64,000 nucleotides of DNA from Ceratothoa steindachneri (GCA_963969495.1 OZ018324.1:143614855-143678854), one strand, 5' to 3'. Positions 1 to 12,213 are shown, counted from the stretch's first letter. Program-made: numbers and translations. Notes: generated by a model not told the origin, from the sequence alone.

Positions 1-209
1 ACAATGTTGCCATAGCCCACCGTGAAAGACGACACCAACAAATACAAGGACCCCATATATGTGATGTCTGTTGAAGAGGCTGTGCCAACCTTCGCAGACT
101 CAGCAGCCATCAACGATCTCACCAAAGACGATAATTGTCAACCAAAAATCATCAAAATTATCCATGTATGGAGTGACGTCGTCATCGTCAACGATGGACA
201 ACATTAGCC
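1..209. other. Unassigned window edge
   Basis: No recognisable gene. A 61-codon open frame (22-207, plus) has no motif I know. The recognisable repeat block begins just after it. Confidence 0.4.
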
Positions 210-480
210 CCCAGATGTTTGAGTGTGTGCGAAATTTATGGCATTTGTCTGTTGATATAATTTTATTTTTATATGTTTGTACGCGTATTTATGTCATAAT
301 GGTCGTATGTCTATAATTATAAGTGTGTATGCTGTTTATGTAAATAAGTGATGTCAAAAACGTAGGTCAATCCTATTTCTAAATTTGACTTAAAATCAAA
401 TTAGGTGAGCTTGTCTCCTTCCCTAAAAGATGCCACTTGAGACTTACCCTTTGAATGGTTTGTATCAGTAATTGTATTGA
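210..480. repeat. Left repeat block, first part
   Basis: This stretch aligns by eye with 55330-55565. Shared landmarks are the run from CAGATGT through GAGTGTGTG, the stretch around TTTGTACG.GTATTTATGTCAT, and the ACTTAAAATCA region. In the right-hand copy the sequence continues directly into what corresponds to 3600 here, so this is the left flank of a repeat unit split by the 3.1 kb insertion at about 511-3590. Divergence is high, so the duplication is old. Confidence 0.7.
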
Positions 481-510
481 AGGTAGGAATCCGAGTCTAA
501 ACGGGACATG

Positions 511-3500
511 CACACTTGCACACAGACATGAGCGTACACACATACACGAGCATACAAGCCCATGACCTTTTCTAATGGACCCAACCGACACCTCTTAGAC
601 TTTTTTGCGAGTTAAAAATAATGCTTAATGAGGCAAGGAGATAAACATCGCTATTCTACCATTCTTGTGACCGTACTGATTTTATTCGAACACACACGCA
701 CACAATACACAAGCATACACTGATATGACCGTTTCTTAGTTTAGAGCTTTGTTAACAGAGTAAATAATTTTCTTATTTTATTTAATTGATACTAACCAGA
801 TTACATAATGGCAGATAATATATACAATTTATCTAATCAGATGCGTGCACGGAATTCTGATGAATTACGCTATTACAAAGTGAAAGTCTGGGTGAAAGAT
901 CAATGAAAGACTGTTTGATTCTCTTAAGAACAGTAGCAACTATAAGCTAGGAATGATATTTGAGATTTAATCATGATGATTGTATAAAATTTATACCATA
1001 ATATAGTTAACTATCCTGTGTTTAATCATGACGATCCTAGCGGCAAGTTTCCTTCTTTTGAATGGACGAAAAAGGAGGAATTCAAAAGTTCTTCCATACT
1101 ATATTGTTCTTTTGTTCCACTCTATTGTTTATACGTTAATCCTGTAGATTTCCTGAGTGACACTTCTCGGTGTTACTCGAGGAGGGCAGTTTAAAATTAA
1201 GACATAATTTGTTAGAACAGTTATAGGCAAATTCTTTTTTATCTATAGGGTACTTGAAGCTTAAGATGATTTACCTCCATAAATGGTTAATGGTTGCACT
1301 CTTTATGGGTTTAAGACCAAATTGGACAAGAGATTGAGTGAGACGCCTGTATATATTTGCTAGAGTTTCATGCAAATCAAAAGTCCTTCTTTTCAATGGA
1401 TGTATATAAACTTAAGGTTGCCTGATAACGAATCCCTCTTGTGTTTTTCAAGGCAATTAATTACATGAGTAAATACATGAATGAAACTCTTATTACGTAA
1501 ATTAGTTCGTTAAATGATAGTATATAATCCTAAAACTATTAATAATTAAATTTTTTTAATGATGGATCCCTCAGCGAAAAATATAAATGATTATGCTCAT
1601 AAAAGAAAATTGCGACAAGGATTATGAATGGTTGGGGGCAGCTAATAACCAACAAACATGTCAAACTGTTTTCAAAATTGTATACATGGGTGTTTTAGCA
1701 ATGGCATAACATAAAACTCAGATGATCATGAAAATAAAATCAGTTTCGTCTTTCAGTTCTTTCATTAATAAATTTTTCGAAAATGCAAATTCTAAAAAAG
1801 ATTTTATAGTTGCTTCAGAAATAAAATTCAAAACTTTACCGAGATTCAAATTAGCAGCAAAAATATTTTGTGGCCGAACCTAATCAGACGCACTCGTTAC
1901 AAATGTGATCGGTGTAAATGCATTAAAAGTAGTTTTGAACGATTTTGAACATGATCTGCCTCTATATTTTTCAAATTGATGCTTCAAACCCCCCAAAACA
2001 TGAAAATCTTCCCAGTATGTATATAATAATTTAATATAGAATTTGGCAAATATAATTATATAATTAATTTTTACGGGAATGCTGATGAGAGTACAGATGG
2101 AATGTTCAAATGTTTGAGAAACACTATAGACAATTTGCAACTTGAATGGAAGAGATGTTGCTTGTTTTAGGGCAGATAAGGCAAATTGCAACTTGTAATA
2201 TAGCATTCTTTATATACTAATATTCTTACGGTGAATGAGGGTGTTGTTAAAGTTAATTGCAATGCGCAAATTTTACATCATGCAGTAAAATTTGCTATGA
2301 AAATCTTGAATGTCGAGATAGAAATTTATGGAAATATTTCTGTAGCGCTAGAATTTAGTGAAATTCTTTGGCATCTACCTACTAGGTGGGTATTCCTGCA
2401 TCCATGCATTTAACGAATTTTACTTCCTTGAAAATCCTAAAGTTCTCATTTTTTTAAGTAGACCAACTGATTTCTTTAAATAATTACTCAAACTTCTTTA
2501 ACTTAATAATGATTCAACATAAATTCCCAAGGTTATTGAAATTTATTTGTTATTCTCCAAACATGCAATGGAGAAATTTAAACTATCCCTTTACGGACTT
2601 GAGAAAAATGAAACTTCAGCAGGAGATATTTTCAATACTTTAGCTAATTTGAGAAATAAGTTAAAATCTCGATATAACGAGAAGATTTTTTGGATATTAT
2701 TTTCACCAACTTATGAAAAATTGAGATGTTGCTGAGGCCAGAAATATTATTGAAGACTTTAAGTTATTTCTCATTTCAGCAATTACATATTTGAAAAAAA
2801 AACAAACATTGAGTTTGATGAAAATTCAACATTTGGAATATTATCAAATCTAAGTTTTTTGGGGACAATTCATTACCAAAATGCCAAAAAATTGTTGAAG
2901 CTGGTGAAGAAGTGTATCTCAAACAAAAGCTGAATTTGATTATGGATGACCTCTTTGATAGAGTGAGATGAATTACAAAAAACTTTAATACTATTCAAAA
3001 CTCTGAACTTTTTACAAGTTGTAAAACAACAAGCAGCAAATGGAACGTAATTTTAAAAAGTGGTAATTTTAAGTGTGTGAATATTTTCAAAATAGTTTAA
3101 TTTGTCTTTTCAATTCCTAGAACAGCAACATACTGTGAAAGGGTTTGAGCGTAATGTCATCTAATTGTCGAAATTGAAGAAACAGATGCTCCGTAGAACT
3201 AATAAAAATGAACTTTTCATATGCTTCAACTTGAAAAAAACTCCAAAAAAGCTAGAACAAGTATAAGGGAGCACTCGGCAAGAAGCATTTTTTTTAGTTT
3301 TAGGTTTTATAATATGCGTATAAGGGGGAGACGGGGAGGGAACATTAAAAAGGTCATGTGTGTGTATGCTCGTGTATGTATGTGCGTGCATGTTTTCATA
3401 AAATCAGTATGGTCACTAAAATGGTAGAATAGTGATGTTTATCTCCTTGCGTCATTAATCACTTCAAATTATTAGAAGGGGTGGAGGATGGGAGGGAGAG

Positions 3501-3590
3501 GTCAGGTCATTTATACCAAAAGGGCATGGGCTTGTATGCTCGTGTATGTATGTATGTTTGTGTTTGCATGTGCGCGTAAGTCTGTGTGAG
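511..3590. mobile_element. hAT-like element with about 230-bp terminal inverted repeats
   Basis: The sequence at about 511-735 reappears as its reverse complement at about 3355-3590. The shared stretch includes the AAGCCCATG.CCTTTT block, GCAAGGAGATAAACATC.CTATTCTACCA, and CA/TACA-rich outer parts. The interval corresponds to nothing in the related repeat copy near 55565, which serves as an empty site. The interior carries a decayed hAT-like transposase. Inverted repeats this long are unusual for hAT elements, which normally have short ends, so the coding remnant might have been captured, or the ends may themselves be another repeat. A target-site duplication could not be resolved because of divergence. 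Confidence 0.6.
1560..3060 (+). pseudogene. hAT-like (BED/dimerisation type) transposase remnant
   Basis: No long frame survives, but successive short plus-strand frames resemble the hAT transposase family common in arthropod genomes. Near 1880-1990 there is a stretch like TNVIGVNAL.VVLNDFEHDL followed by KIFPVCI. At 2246-2405 (frame 2231-2413) there is an ILHHAVK block, then TRWVFLHPCI.RIL, which fits the family's TRW...L..I.RIL segment. At 2547-2735 the frame FKLSLYGLEKNE continues the alignment. Frames change repeatedly and several stops interrupt them, so the gene is dead. In life such proteins cut and paste DNA in the nucleus. Assignment rests on remembered family patterns and is moderate. 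Confidence 0.5.
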
Positions 3591-4445
3591 ATTGTGTGTG
3601 GTGCTAAAATTGATATATACTTCATAGTTGTAAAATTAATTTTAATGTCCTTATAAATGCGCGATGTACATATATAACTATATATCAAAATAAATAAATA
3701 CAAGCATTAACCACTGGAAAATAAATGTGGTTTCCAAGAATTTGTGCATTTACATAATTTGCATTTTCTTATTCCTTAGGGTTATCTCCTGTTTTGCCAA
3801 AGGTAAATCCCAGATAGCATAATATCGTATTTAAAGTTTGTATAGAATTCTTTATCATATAATTGATCTAAAATTAGTTTAGACACTGCAAGACATGTAA
3901 TATATGGACCATCAAGTGCTTGTAGCTATATACTCCCTCAGAGTTACCATAAATTTTGTGCCACGGAGAAGGTAGAAATATTGTGCAAAATCTTATGGGA
4001 TAATTTAGTTCTAGATTTTTGTAAGGGCTAGCCATATAAAGGGAATAAACTTTCTTCCTCTTATTAGCGTTATTTTTAAAATAAACGTTTTTCTCCATCG
4101 ATTTATGACAATCAACTTTCACTCTGGTTGATTATTATTTGGGATTAATTTAGAATAACTGAATCACCTGATCTTAGACAATTGTAGGTAACAACGTTTG
4201 AAGGTTTAATTGGGTGTGAGTACATTTTGATTCGGAAAAGTTACTCCTTGCTGATGCAAAGAGATGAAGGAAGATTAAGAAGAGCCGTAACAGGAATTCA
4301 AAGAAATTTCAAATGTAATTCTGCTTATTGATTATGCTTTAAGTTTAACATTTAATTTAAGAAAAAGGTAAAAATGAAATATTCGGTTACTTTCCTGATT
4401 AGCCCCTTATTTCACGAACATTCACCAGAACGATTCTTTTGTCAT

Positions 4446-4612
4446 TGAGATCGTTCAATCTACATAGATACAGTCCAAACTCAATGCTCCTTTAATTTTT
4501 CTTAGCAATGTGTCTAATCTCCAATTATAATTGGAGATTAGATACGTTGCTAAGAAAACTTTAAGGAGCGTTGAGATTGGTGTGTATCACTGTGGATTAA
4601 GCGATCTCAATG
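4446..4612. repeat. Near-perfect palindrome (about 165 bp)
   Basis: The arms mirror each other around CCAATTATAATTGG near 4520-4533. From the centre outwards the mirrored blocks are GGAGATTAGA, ACGTTGCTAAGAAAA, AAGGAGC.TTGAG and GAGATCG at the ends, with a few mismatches. The paralogous right-hand repeat near 56378-56440 carries only one arm (GGAGATTTAGACACATTCCTAAGAAAA then GAGCGTTGAGA as separate blocks). The palindrome therefore looks like a local inverted duplication in this copy, not an inserted MITE. Confidence 0.7.
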
Positions 4613-6015
4613 GACAGTATCAAAATTTAAAAAAAAAATTGTTTTAAAGTAAAAATTAATAGTAATTTTCCATTAAATCAAAGCCAGTCAATTTTCTAAC
4701 ATTTATCAGCTTACTGCTTCAGAAAAATCAGTAAAATTATCTGAGGACCATCGTTCCTCAGTGTTGGCTGGATTTGTATTTGCTCTCCAGCTTAATTTTA
4801 ATAGGTTTTGTTGGAGGGATAAATGGATAATTTAACAATACATTCAACATATTTTTTGCATACCTTTGAATTAAAAATTGTAATTTTTTTTATTATCACC
4901 TTTATATGATTGAAAGCACCAATATGAAGCAAAATCTGCGCTGCATTTTAAAATGCTTCTGATTAAGATTAATTTATTCGTCTCTGGCCGGTTTTTTATT
5001 CAATATCACATTAGTGAGCGTTGGCTAATATGTACACTGAGTTCGAAAAGAGAGGAGTTATCCTTGAATAACCTTTTGAAATAAAACCAAATAGAACACT
5101 CGGAAATTAATTATGTGGTTAAATATGAAATATAAGTTGTCTCTTTGTCTAAGATTTTGTCTTTGATATTGTGTATGTCTGTGTAATTGAAAATGGAAGT
5201 TAATGAATGAGAGATTTTAAAGGCACAGAATGACTTGTTTTAACATGATTTTGAGAATTGTGATTAATCGCGCAATTCACCGCTGGTTTGCCTTGATTTG
5301 AGAATTGGTTCAATTAACTTCAAAGGGAATTATGGAATCGATCAACAAATATCTTCTATTAACCTGCCATCCTTTTTTTATAAGTTGCGGAGTTGAGTAG
5401 CTACGATTGAAAATTAGCTTTTCTAGTTTGGGGGGTTTGATAGGTGACTTATGTTCGTTGGATACTCTTTGATCAGGGGCTGTAATAAGGCCAGTTGAAA
5501 TAATATGTGGAAATAACTACTGTAATATTCTATGCCCAGAGGGGCAGCACTCTGGTGGTGACATGAAAGGTTTTCTTCTGAAACCTCTGGTTCGCCTCAA
5601 CGTATATGAGAGCCAGCGTATGCGATTGCAATTTTTCAGAGGCGATTTGTGCGTCTTTTGTTGGGGAACCTAAGATACGTGATGGGATCTGAGGGCCTGT
5701 TTGGGGCTATTGAAATTTGACTGCGTGGTACTCTTTTGCTGGACGAATGGTGCGGTTGAGGCTGAGCGAGCGATTTGCGTGGCATGGTGTAGTTTCACTA
5801 TTTTGGATGACTAGTGGATTAGTTGCAATTATTTTGTTACTATGATCCAGTGTGTGTGTTGGAGAATGGCTAGTTGCCTTTTCTGTGGTCTACATGTTGA
5901 CAGATCGGTTAAAATAATTGAATCGAGTCACGTTTCATTGCATCCAATTTCGGTCAAGCTTGCATGCTTTAATCACTACGAATCCTTCAAGAAGTGCAGT
6001 GCCATTCCAGCAATG

Positions 6016-6357
6016 TCACAATGACCCTTTTACCTCGGAGGAAGGAAGAATTATTATGCAAAGTATTTGAGGATGAGTTCGGTTACAGATCTTATCAAAG
6101 ACTAGCCAGGTCAATGGATAAAATTCATTTTGTTTTGATGACTTCATTATAAATAACCCTGTTGCTTCAACTTCAACTAGTGATGACAAACGACTTTCAC
6201 GAAAATCAAGAAATTGATCATAAACAAGCGTGAATAACAAAGATAGATGGTTAAATTGAGTAGTATTACGTTTTGAATCATAAAGTTTTAATGGAGAAAA
6301 TATGAATGGCTCTTTAGTTAGTGTAATGTACAATTCACCATTTGTGGAGTGAGGCAT
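6016..6357 (-). other. Open frame within the repeat, partly conserved in the right-hand copy
   Basis: The 113-codon minus-strand frame shares LYD..RN.TQ, a hydrophobic stretch with YD, and ES.LSS.V with the minus frame at 58252-58536. The right copy has about 30 extra bases between these blocks, which keeps the frame. The two DNA copies are otherwise well diverged. This could be a former coding sequence of the repeat or chance. No domain is recognised, and I do not claim a protein. Confidence 0.25.
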
Positions 6358-7477
6358 TTTGCTATACCAATGTTAGTAGGGAGGTGGCATATCTTTGCCT
6401 TTCGAGTGAAATGAATGGCAAAATGACAATTCTCCCTCAGAAGAGAGGGTTTCTGAGGAATTTAATAAAGTCATTTGGGTAATGCGGTATTTTAGACTGG
6501 ATTTGTATTCGCTCTTTCGCATAATTTTAAGAAAATTCCATTAGAGAGAAGAATAGGAGGTGCTTCCGATTTAAAATTATCAAGATGATGAGATAAATGC
6601 GACAATATTGTAAAGCAGTCGTCATATTTTACGGAAGTTTAATTAAAAATGAAACATTTTTTGATCGCACCAGGTAGAACGCATCAATATGTCGCGAAAC
6701 ATTCGTAACATTTTCACATATATTTGATCGAGACTATATTATATATACATGAGAATTCAATTCAAACTGATACACTTTCTTAACATATAATTAAACTTGT
6801 TTCGGGGTATTTACTTGATTAAAAAATTAAGAAACTTAGATTGCATGAATATTAAATAGAACAAAGTTAAATTTCGAAATTCATTGATGATTTCTGAAGT
6901 AAATTGATGTGATCAAACTGCCTTGTTTGTTTGGGCTGATCGATCATTCGTTGAATGATTAGTTGAGTTAATATTGAAAATATCGTAAGGAAAATTAATC
7001 TCTTTGAATATATATTTACATTAAAAATCACTCCAATGAGCTTTACACGTGGATATACACAGAGTATAGAACGGATTTGAAAAGAGCTGAGTTACCGTAG
7101 AATACTCTTCATTGGGAGAATTAAAAGAAGACTAAATAAAATGTATTCTCTGGTTGAGTATGATTTTTTGTGTGTGGTGTCTGAACATTCGCATTCAAAG
7201 CTATTTCTTTGCATTTATAAGAATTGCAGTTAATTAATTAACATTTTTCGGGGAGAATTTACCTTCTATGACTGTTTGCACAACACTGATAATTTTGAAT
7301 GATATCGCCATTAACCAACTTGCAACCTTTCTTCGCTCAGTTGAACAGTTGGTTGTTGACCAGACGCGTAGTCGGCTTTATGCATGAACTTTCGTAGTCA
7401 ACAACCTGTATGGTGAAAGTGTAAGAATTGAGGGCAAAGAATGAAAGAATTTATAGAACTTGATTTGGAAGAAATAA

Positions 7478-8480
7478 TTAGCGATTCGAGACGCTAAAGC
7501 GGTGTGAGTAGCGACAGTTGAACGAATGCCTAACGCGACACATTCTCATAGAGCTTGTGCAGACCGAACGTTGAAGAGAGAAGGTATGGGACAAGAGAAC
7601 CGCCTACCACTTTATTCTCATAACACGCTCAAATTTGACTTCTCTTTGATCGGTCAGGTCTTCGTTATCTCGTCTAAGGCGTAGTACAATAGTTCAAAAG
7701 CATAAACCATCCCGTTCACTAAATTAAGGGTAGATTGCGGTGTCACCTGCAAAAGCGACCCATTTATTGCTTGAAGAACGTTAAAAATGTTCATCCGTGA
7801 ATGTTCCGCTACTGATGAAGAAAATGTCTGATGTTCCTTTCTCTACCAATGAGTCAAGCTAATTCTACTCTTTGACCAACAGGCCGCCGTCAGTGTAGCG
7901 AATAAATAAGAAGCGTTTTTAACCCGCAGGGGCCAATGGAAGAGCCCTCTTCTTCACCTTTAAGGAGGTAAGGTGTTTCATCTTCCCCCATCGAGCCGTC
8001 GTGAACTGAGGCGGCGCCTTCTCTGTCACAACTTTTGGCCGTCCCCTAATAAAGCAGAGGGGACACCCGCCACCTGTGGAAACTCGACAGAAGATAAATC
8101 TAGATAAGGCAGCAAAGGAAAAAACCCAGAGCCCTCAGCAAAGGAGAGGGGAAAGCATCCTCTCCAATAGCAAATATTTGAAGTGTGGCCCAGAGAATGT
8201 AAAGAAGGGAGTCACCTCCTTCATTATAGGTGGAACTGCTTGAGGACGGCTTCAGAAGTGGAAAAGTAAAAATCCATTCACGAAGTGGGCAAAGAGAAAG
8301 GAACCCACCTCTGAGCTAGGAAAAAATTAAAGAAGCTATTTGGAGAGCAAAGGGAGGTATCTCTTTAAAAAATTTGGTGCTGAACAAAGACGGCTCCTTA
8401 AAGGGTAAAACTGAAATTCTATTACAAGGAGGGTCTCTTGAGAGGGGAGACTCTCAATCAAGGATAGTTAGATAGCATAG
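7478..8480 (-). pseudogene. I-type LINE ORF1 remnant, copy A
   Basis: By eye this aligns with the minus-strand ORF1 of the LINE at 33381-38047. GATTCG.....AAAGCGGTG at 7482-7510 matches 36009-36030, the stretch around 7525-7560 matches 36100-36120, GCATAAAC.A..CC at 7699 matches 36259, and AGTG.AGCGAATAA.GA at 7890 matches 36487. It covers the gag-like part from just before the first zinc knuckle towards the N-terminus. No long frame remains. The right boundary is uncertain because the 5' region of the family is poorly conserved. It cuts off the left repeat block at 7478, so it inserted into that block. Confidence 0.6.
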
Positions 8481-9400
8481 TCACTAATATCTTTGTTTTT
8501 TAATTAGAAACCGCTGCACACAGTCGCCCCACTTTAACCCCAATAGTGTATCGGCCAAGATTGACATCTTTCGTTACTCAGCCGATAGCACTAGGACGAG
8601 CACTATACTCATACTCCACTACTCTTATCCAATACAGGAGAGATAAAAGTCACGAACTTCAATCTAATTTGGGATGAAAACCTCTACGAAGTACAGTTAG
8701 GGCAGTAGAGGCTGGGATTAATGAAAAGGTTTAAGAAAAGAACAGTTGGAGTGGAAAGAGAGCATAAATGGAATTGATTGAACGCTCCAGTTTAACCAAA
8801 CCTGTACCCATAGTGGAAGTTACCTTTATGGTGTCGCCTACATCGTAACGGGCACTGAAGCCATTGTGACGTGTTGCTCAACAGATACAAATTACCGTAA
8901 CTTTATTCCAACGAAATAGCAACGAGAGTGTAGGAGTGCTTCTCTGCGAGGTTTGATTTGTAGCAAAAGGTTCAAAAAGAGTACACCAACCACTTTCTAG
9001 CGGGTACAATAAAGGTTAAGCTTATAATCGTAGGAATAAGAAGTTAAGAGGGAACGAGGAAGAAGCGCAATAACTTTCTTAGGTTGCATTCAAGAGTTCA
9101 AGTCATACCAGTGAAGTACCCTTCCCTAATTTGCACTCGGGCCTGGAATACGTGGAACAGCTAACAGGGGAACCCTCTGTAAAGGTTATTGGGATAGTCA
9201 TTGAAAAAAGATGCTGAGAGAGAGCGAGTCGAAGCCGTACCAGCTTCTCTATACCAGTCAAATTATTGATGTCAACCAAATGATCAGGGCCTTCCTGGAG
9301 TTGCATTAGAGCCAAAAGCACGTGCATATTCTCCAGGTATCAAGTGTAACAGGAATAAGAGGTTATCCCCTTGCGGATTCATGATGAAATTTATCATACT
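8481..9400. other. GC-richer unassigned segment
   Basis: Base composition is visibly less AT-rich than its right flank. A 74-codon minus frame (9103-9327) has no recognised motif. It may be the decayed 5' part of the adjacent LINE or another old element; I cannot decide. Confidence 0.3.
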
Positions 9401-11623
9401 TGAAGTTTTCCCTCTATCAGTTTATAATCAATTTATCCACCTTATAGGCGGTATTCCACCTCTTCACACATCAGGCAATGATTGTCATATTTTTTCTTAG
9501 GAAATTCCCTTTTATTCTTCCTAAATATCTTTCAAAATTGAGAACATTTTTTTGCTAACACCAATTGTCACCTATCTCTTACCCCTTCGATTCAGAACGC
9601 GCAATCATGGCTTCAAACTTGAATTGAAGCGTTACAACTGCAACCTGTGTGGAAATTTTTTCACCTACAGTATCTGTGGTCAGTGGAAAGGTACCCTCTT
9701 TGAATAAACCGTAAGGTCTCCTAGGGTACTTTCTTTCCTTGTAACTCTCTATCTACTAATTATTACCCTAGACAACCCCTTCAAGTTGACAATTCGCACT
9801 GCTCTAATTCTTGTTTCAAACTGTAGTCTCACTCAACTACATGCAATCTAAAACAGTATGAACTTGCAGTTTTTAAGCCCTTTCGTACTACGAGTCTGTC
9901 CATTGCTTGAGGATAATTTCCAGCTGACTACCATTCAAGTCAGAAAGGTCCGCAATCTCACACTCTTCTTTTTTAATACCACTGAGACCTATCTCAGCAT
10001 ATCTCTGCACTCACTGTGAAGGGTAGTACAGCGCCTTCTCAACCATAAATGTCTCCTATATTCTCAAACTAGTTTTCGAATAATAAGGCGTTATTCCTTT
10101 TACAAATTAGCATATTTCAGTTTTCTCCCCTTAATTTACAATCCTTTACTATCTATTTTCTTAGCCGGCGACTAATTTATAAGTGTATTCTCCCACCTGC
10201 CTTCCTTATCTATTCTTTGGCCACGTCAGAAAGGGAAAGCTGGTTCACGTTTTCAAATTGGTTCCGGTTTGGATATTAGTTCTTAAAATTATTGTATTTT
10301 CCAGCCCCTTTTCTTTCTTCTGCTTTTCCCTCCACTCGCGCTTTCTTTACTTATTTACCCTTTTACGCACCCAGAATGGGATGTAAGCTATAGCAAAGGA
10401 AACAAACATTGACAGGGCTCACATTCTGAAGATTGTGTTGTTTCCAGGCACAATAACCACAAGTTCCTTTCCTGGCCCTAATTCCCGCAGTGCAAAGACG
10501 AGGCGTCTATATCTTCCGCACATTTTTATTCCTTTTACACACCATTATCCTCGAAGATTTCTAATTACTTGCATTTTGCGCGATGCGACATCGTTTGTAT
10601 TTTGATTTAAACTCAAGTAAAAATCAAATCATATATGTGTTAGTATTAAAACTCATTAAAAGTCATGATTGACGTAGTCAGATCCTTGACTAGCCCTTTT
10701 TCATAAAAATAATGAAATAGGTCCTAAGACAATTCAGTATCGAAGACAAAACTGACGCCTCTTAGTGATGATGGCCTCTTTCGAGAGCACTTTATGCAAG
10801 GTGACTGGCTTTTAAGGACCAAGTTTAAAGGTGAATATATAGAATCCTTAAAATATACGGATACCATTATAATTACCTTGAACAATATAAACAAGAAATG
10901 TAGCACAAAGAACCTAATGCTGAAAAATTGCTTAAATGGTGCAAATAAATTATGTTCTCATACAAATAAATATAACAACTATTTGAGGAATAGGCTCCTC
11001 TTAAGCTTTTGTTAACTCATCTCCTGTTTCTAAAAAATATTGAACTCAGATAAAGAATTTGGTACCTCCTAAGTGATACACATCAATTTCTTTACGATGA
11101 GAGTTAGAAAAGTTAAGAAGTACAAGATCCTAAGAAAAGATAAGCACAATAATCGAGATAATGGAGTTTCCTCTAAGTTTAAACCAAAATAATTTAGGGT
11201 GTGGTATCTATGCTACATCTGACACCGGTTTCTGGGAGATAATAATATAGAAAAGTGATGGAGAAATTAGAAGGGAATAGTGGTTTGAAAAAAGCCCTCA
11301 TGAAAAATTCTTCCTGCTCACTCTAGCTAATAGTGAAGGGATCTAACTCTCCAGGTCCCGAGTTAGGATGAATGAAATAAAACTTGTTGGTGATTAGTCC
11401 GCAAAATTAGCCACGGAGCAAGTAAAATATCTGAAACGGGGATTGTAAAAAGTAGACAAAAATAGTGTAAAATGGGGATGTATACACAAAAAGGTAAGCA
11501 CAGGTAATTTAAATCAAATGTAATTTTAGAATATCGGGAGATTGGAGCCAGGAGTGGGTATCGCTTCTTTAAGCCCAGGTATAAAATTCAACAAAGACAT
11601 CCCTTGCTGGGCGAGACTAAATT
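9401..11623. other. Unassigned AT-rich sequence
   Basis: Only short frames without recognisable domains (for example 10183-10386 and 10794-11015). No repeat structure or RNA gene was seen. Confidence 0.4.
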
Positions 11624-12103
11624 TTATAAGCTGCAAAGAGGAACAGGAGTTTGTTTCAAGTAATCCTACATTAATGTCGACAAGAAGTCCCAGTAATCAC
11701 AAACCAGGTTAAAAAAATAACTAAGATTTTAGTGACAGGGCACATTGTTTAATCGAACGAAAGAATATGGAGTCAAGAATACCAAAAGTGGACAGTTTTT
11801 AGATGATAAGATACATAAGACCGCGTAGTAGAAGTTGAGAAGATGAAGCACCTCAGTGGCAGGTTATAAGCTACAAAAGAGGAACAGGAGTTTGTTTCAA
11901 GTAATCCTACATTAATGTCGACAAGAAGTCCCAGTAATCACAAACCAGGTAAAAAAAATAACTAAGATTTTAGTGACAGCGTACATTGTTTAATCGAACG
12001 GAAGAATATGGAGTCAAGAATACCAAAAGTGGACAATTTTTAGATGATAAGATACATAAGACCGCGTAGTAGAAGTTGAGAAGATGAAGCACCTCAGTGG
12101 CAG
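11624..12103. repeat. Tandem duplication, 240 bp x 2
   Basis: The unit at 11624-11863 is repeated at 11864-12103 with only a few substitutions. Each copy runs from TTATAAGCT through AACAGGAGTTTGTTTCAAG and ATGTCGACAAGAAGTCCC to CACCTCAGTGGCAG. The high identity implies a recent event. Confidence 0.95.
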
Positions 12104-12162
12104 ATAACTTTTCACTTCGAGTCCTGGATCGTGATCAGTGAGAACCTCTTCAAATGACCATA

Positions 12163-12213
12163 TAAGTATAAATAAGTATAAATAAGTATAAATAAGTATA
12201 AGTAAGTATAAAT
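12163..12213. repeat. Decamer microsatellite (AAGTATAAAT)5
   Basis: Five consecutive copies of AAGTATAAAT with one variant unit (AAGTATAAGT). Confidence 0.95.

Larger units (their letters stand above)
3600..7478. repeat. Left repeat block, main part (about 2 units of a 2.0-2.1 kb repeat)
   Basis: This block is collinear with 55570-59760. Shared landmarks include CTGGAAAATAAATGTGG (3713 and 55731), CAGATAGCATAATATC, ATATAATTGATCTAAAATT, GCTGGATTTGTAT.TGCTCTC (4764 and 56594) and GTTTGCCTTGATT (5287 and 57358). It is also internally repetitive. The GATGACAA..GACTTTCA motif occurs near 4104 and 6184, CTGGATTTGTATTTGCTC near 4766 recurs near 6494, and the ACTGAGTTCGAAAAGAG region near 5036 matches near 7065. 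The internal offset is therefore about 1.7-2.1 kb. It ends where LINE-like sequence begins near 7478. Confidence 0.75.

Noticed and set aside
3161..3427. Overlapping 76- and 68-codon frames on opposite strands
   Set aside because: They lie at the edge of the right inverted arm of the 0.5-3.6 kb element and have no domain; chance frames.
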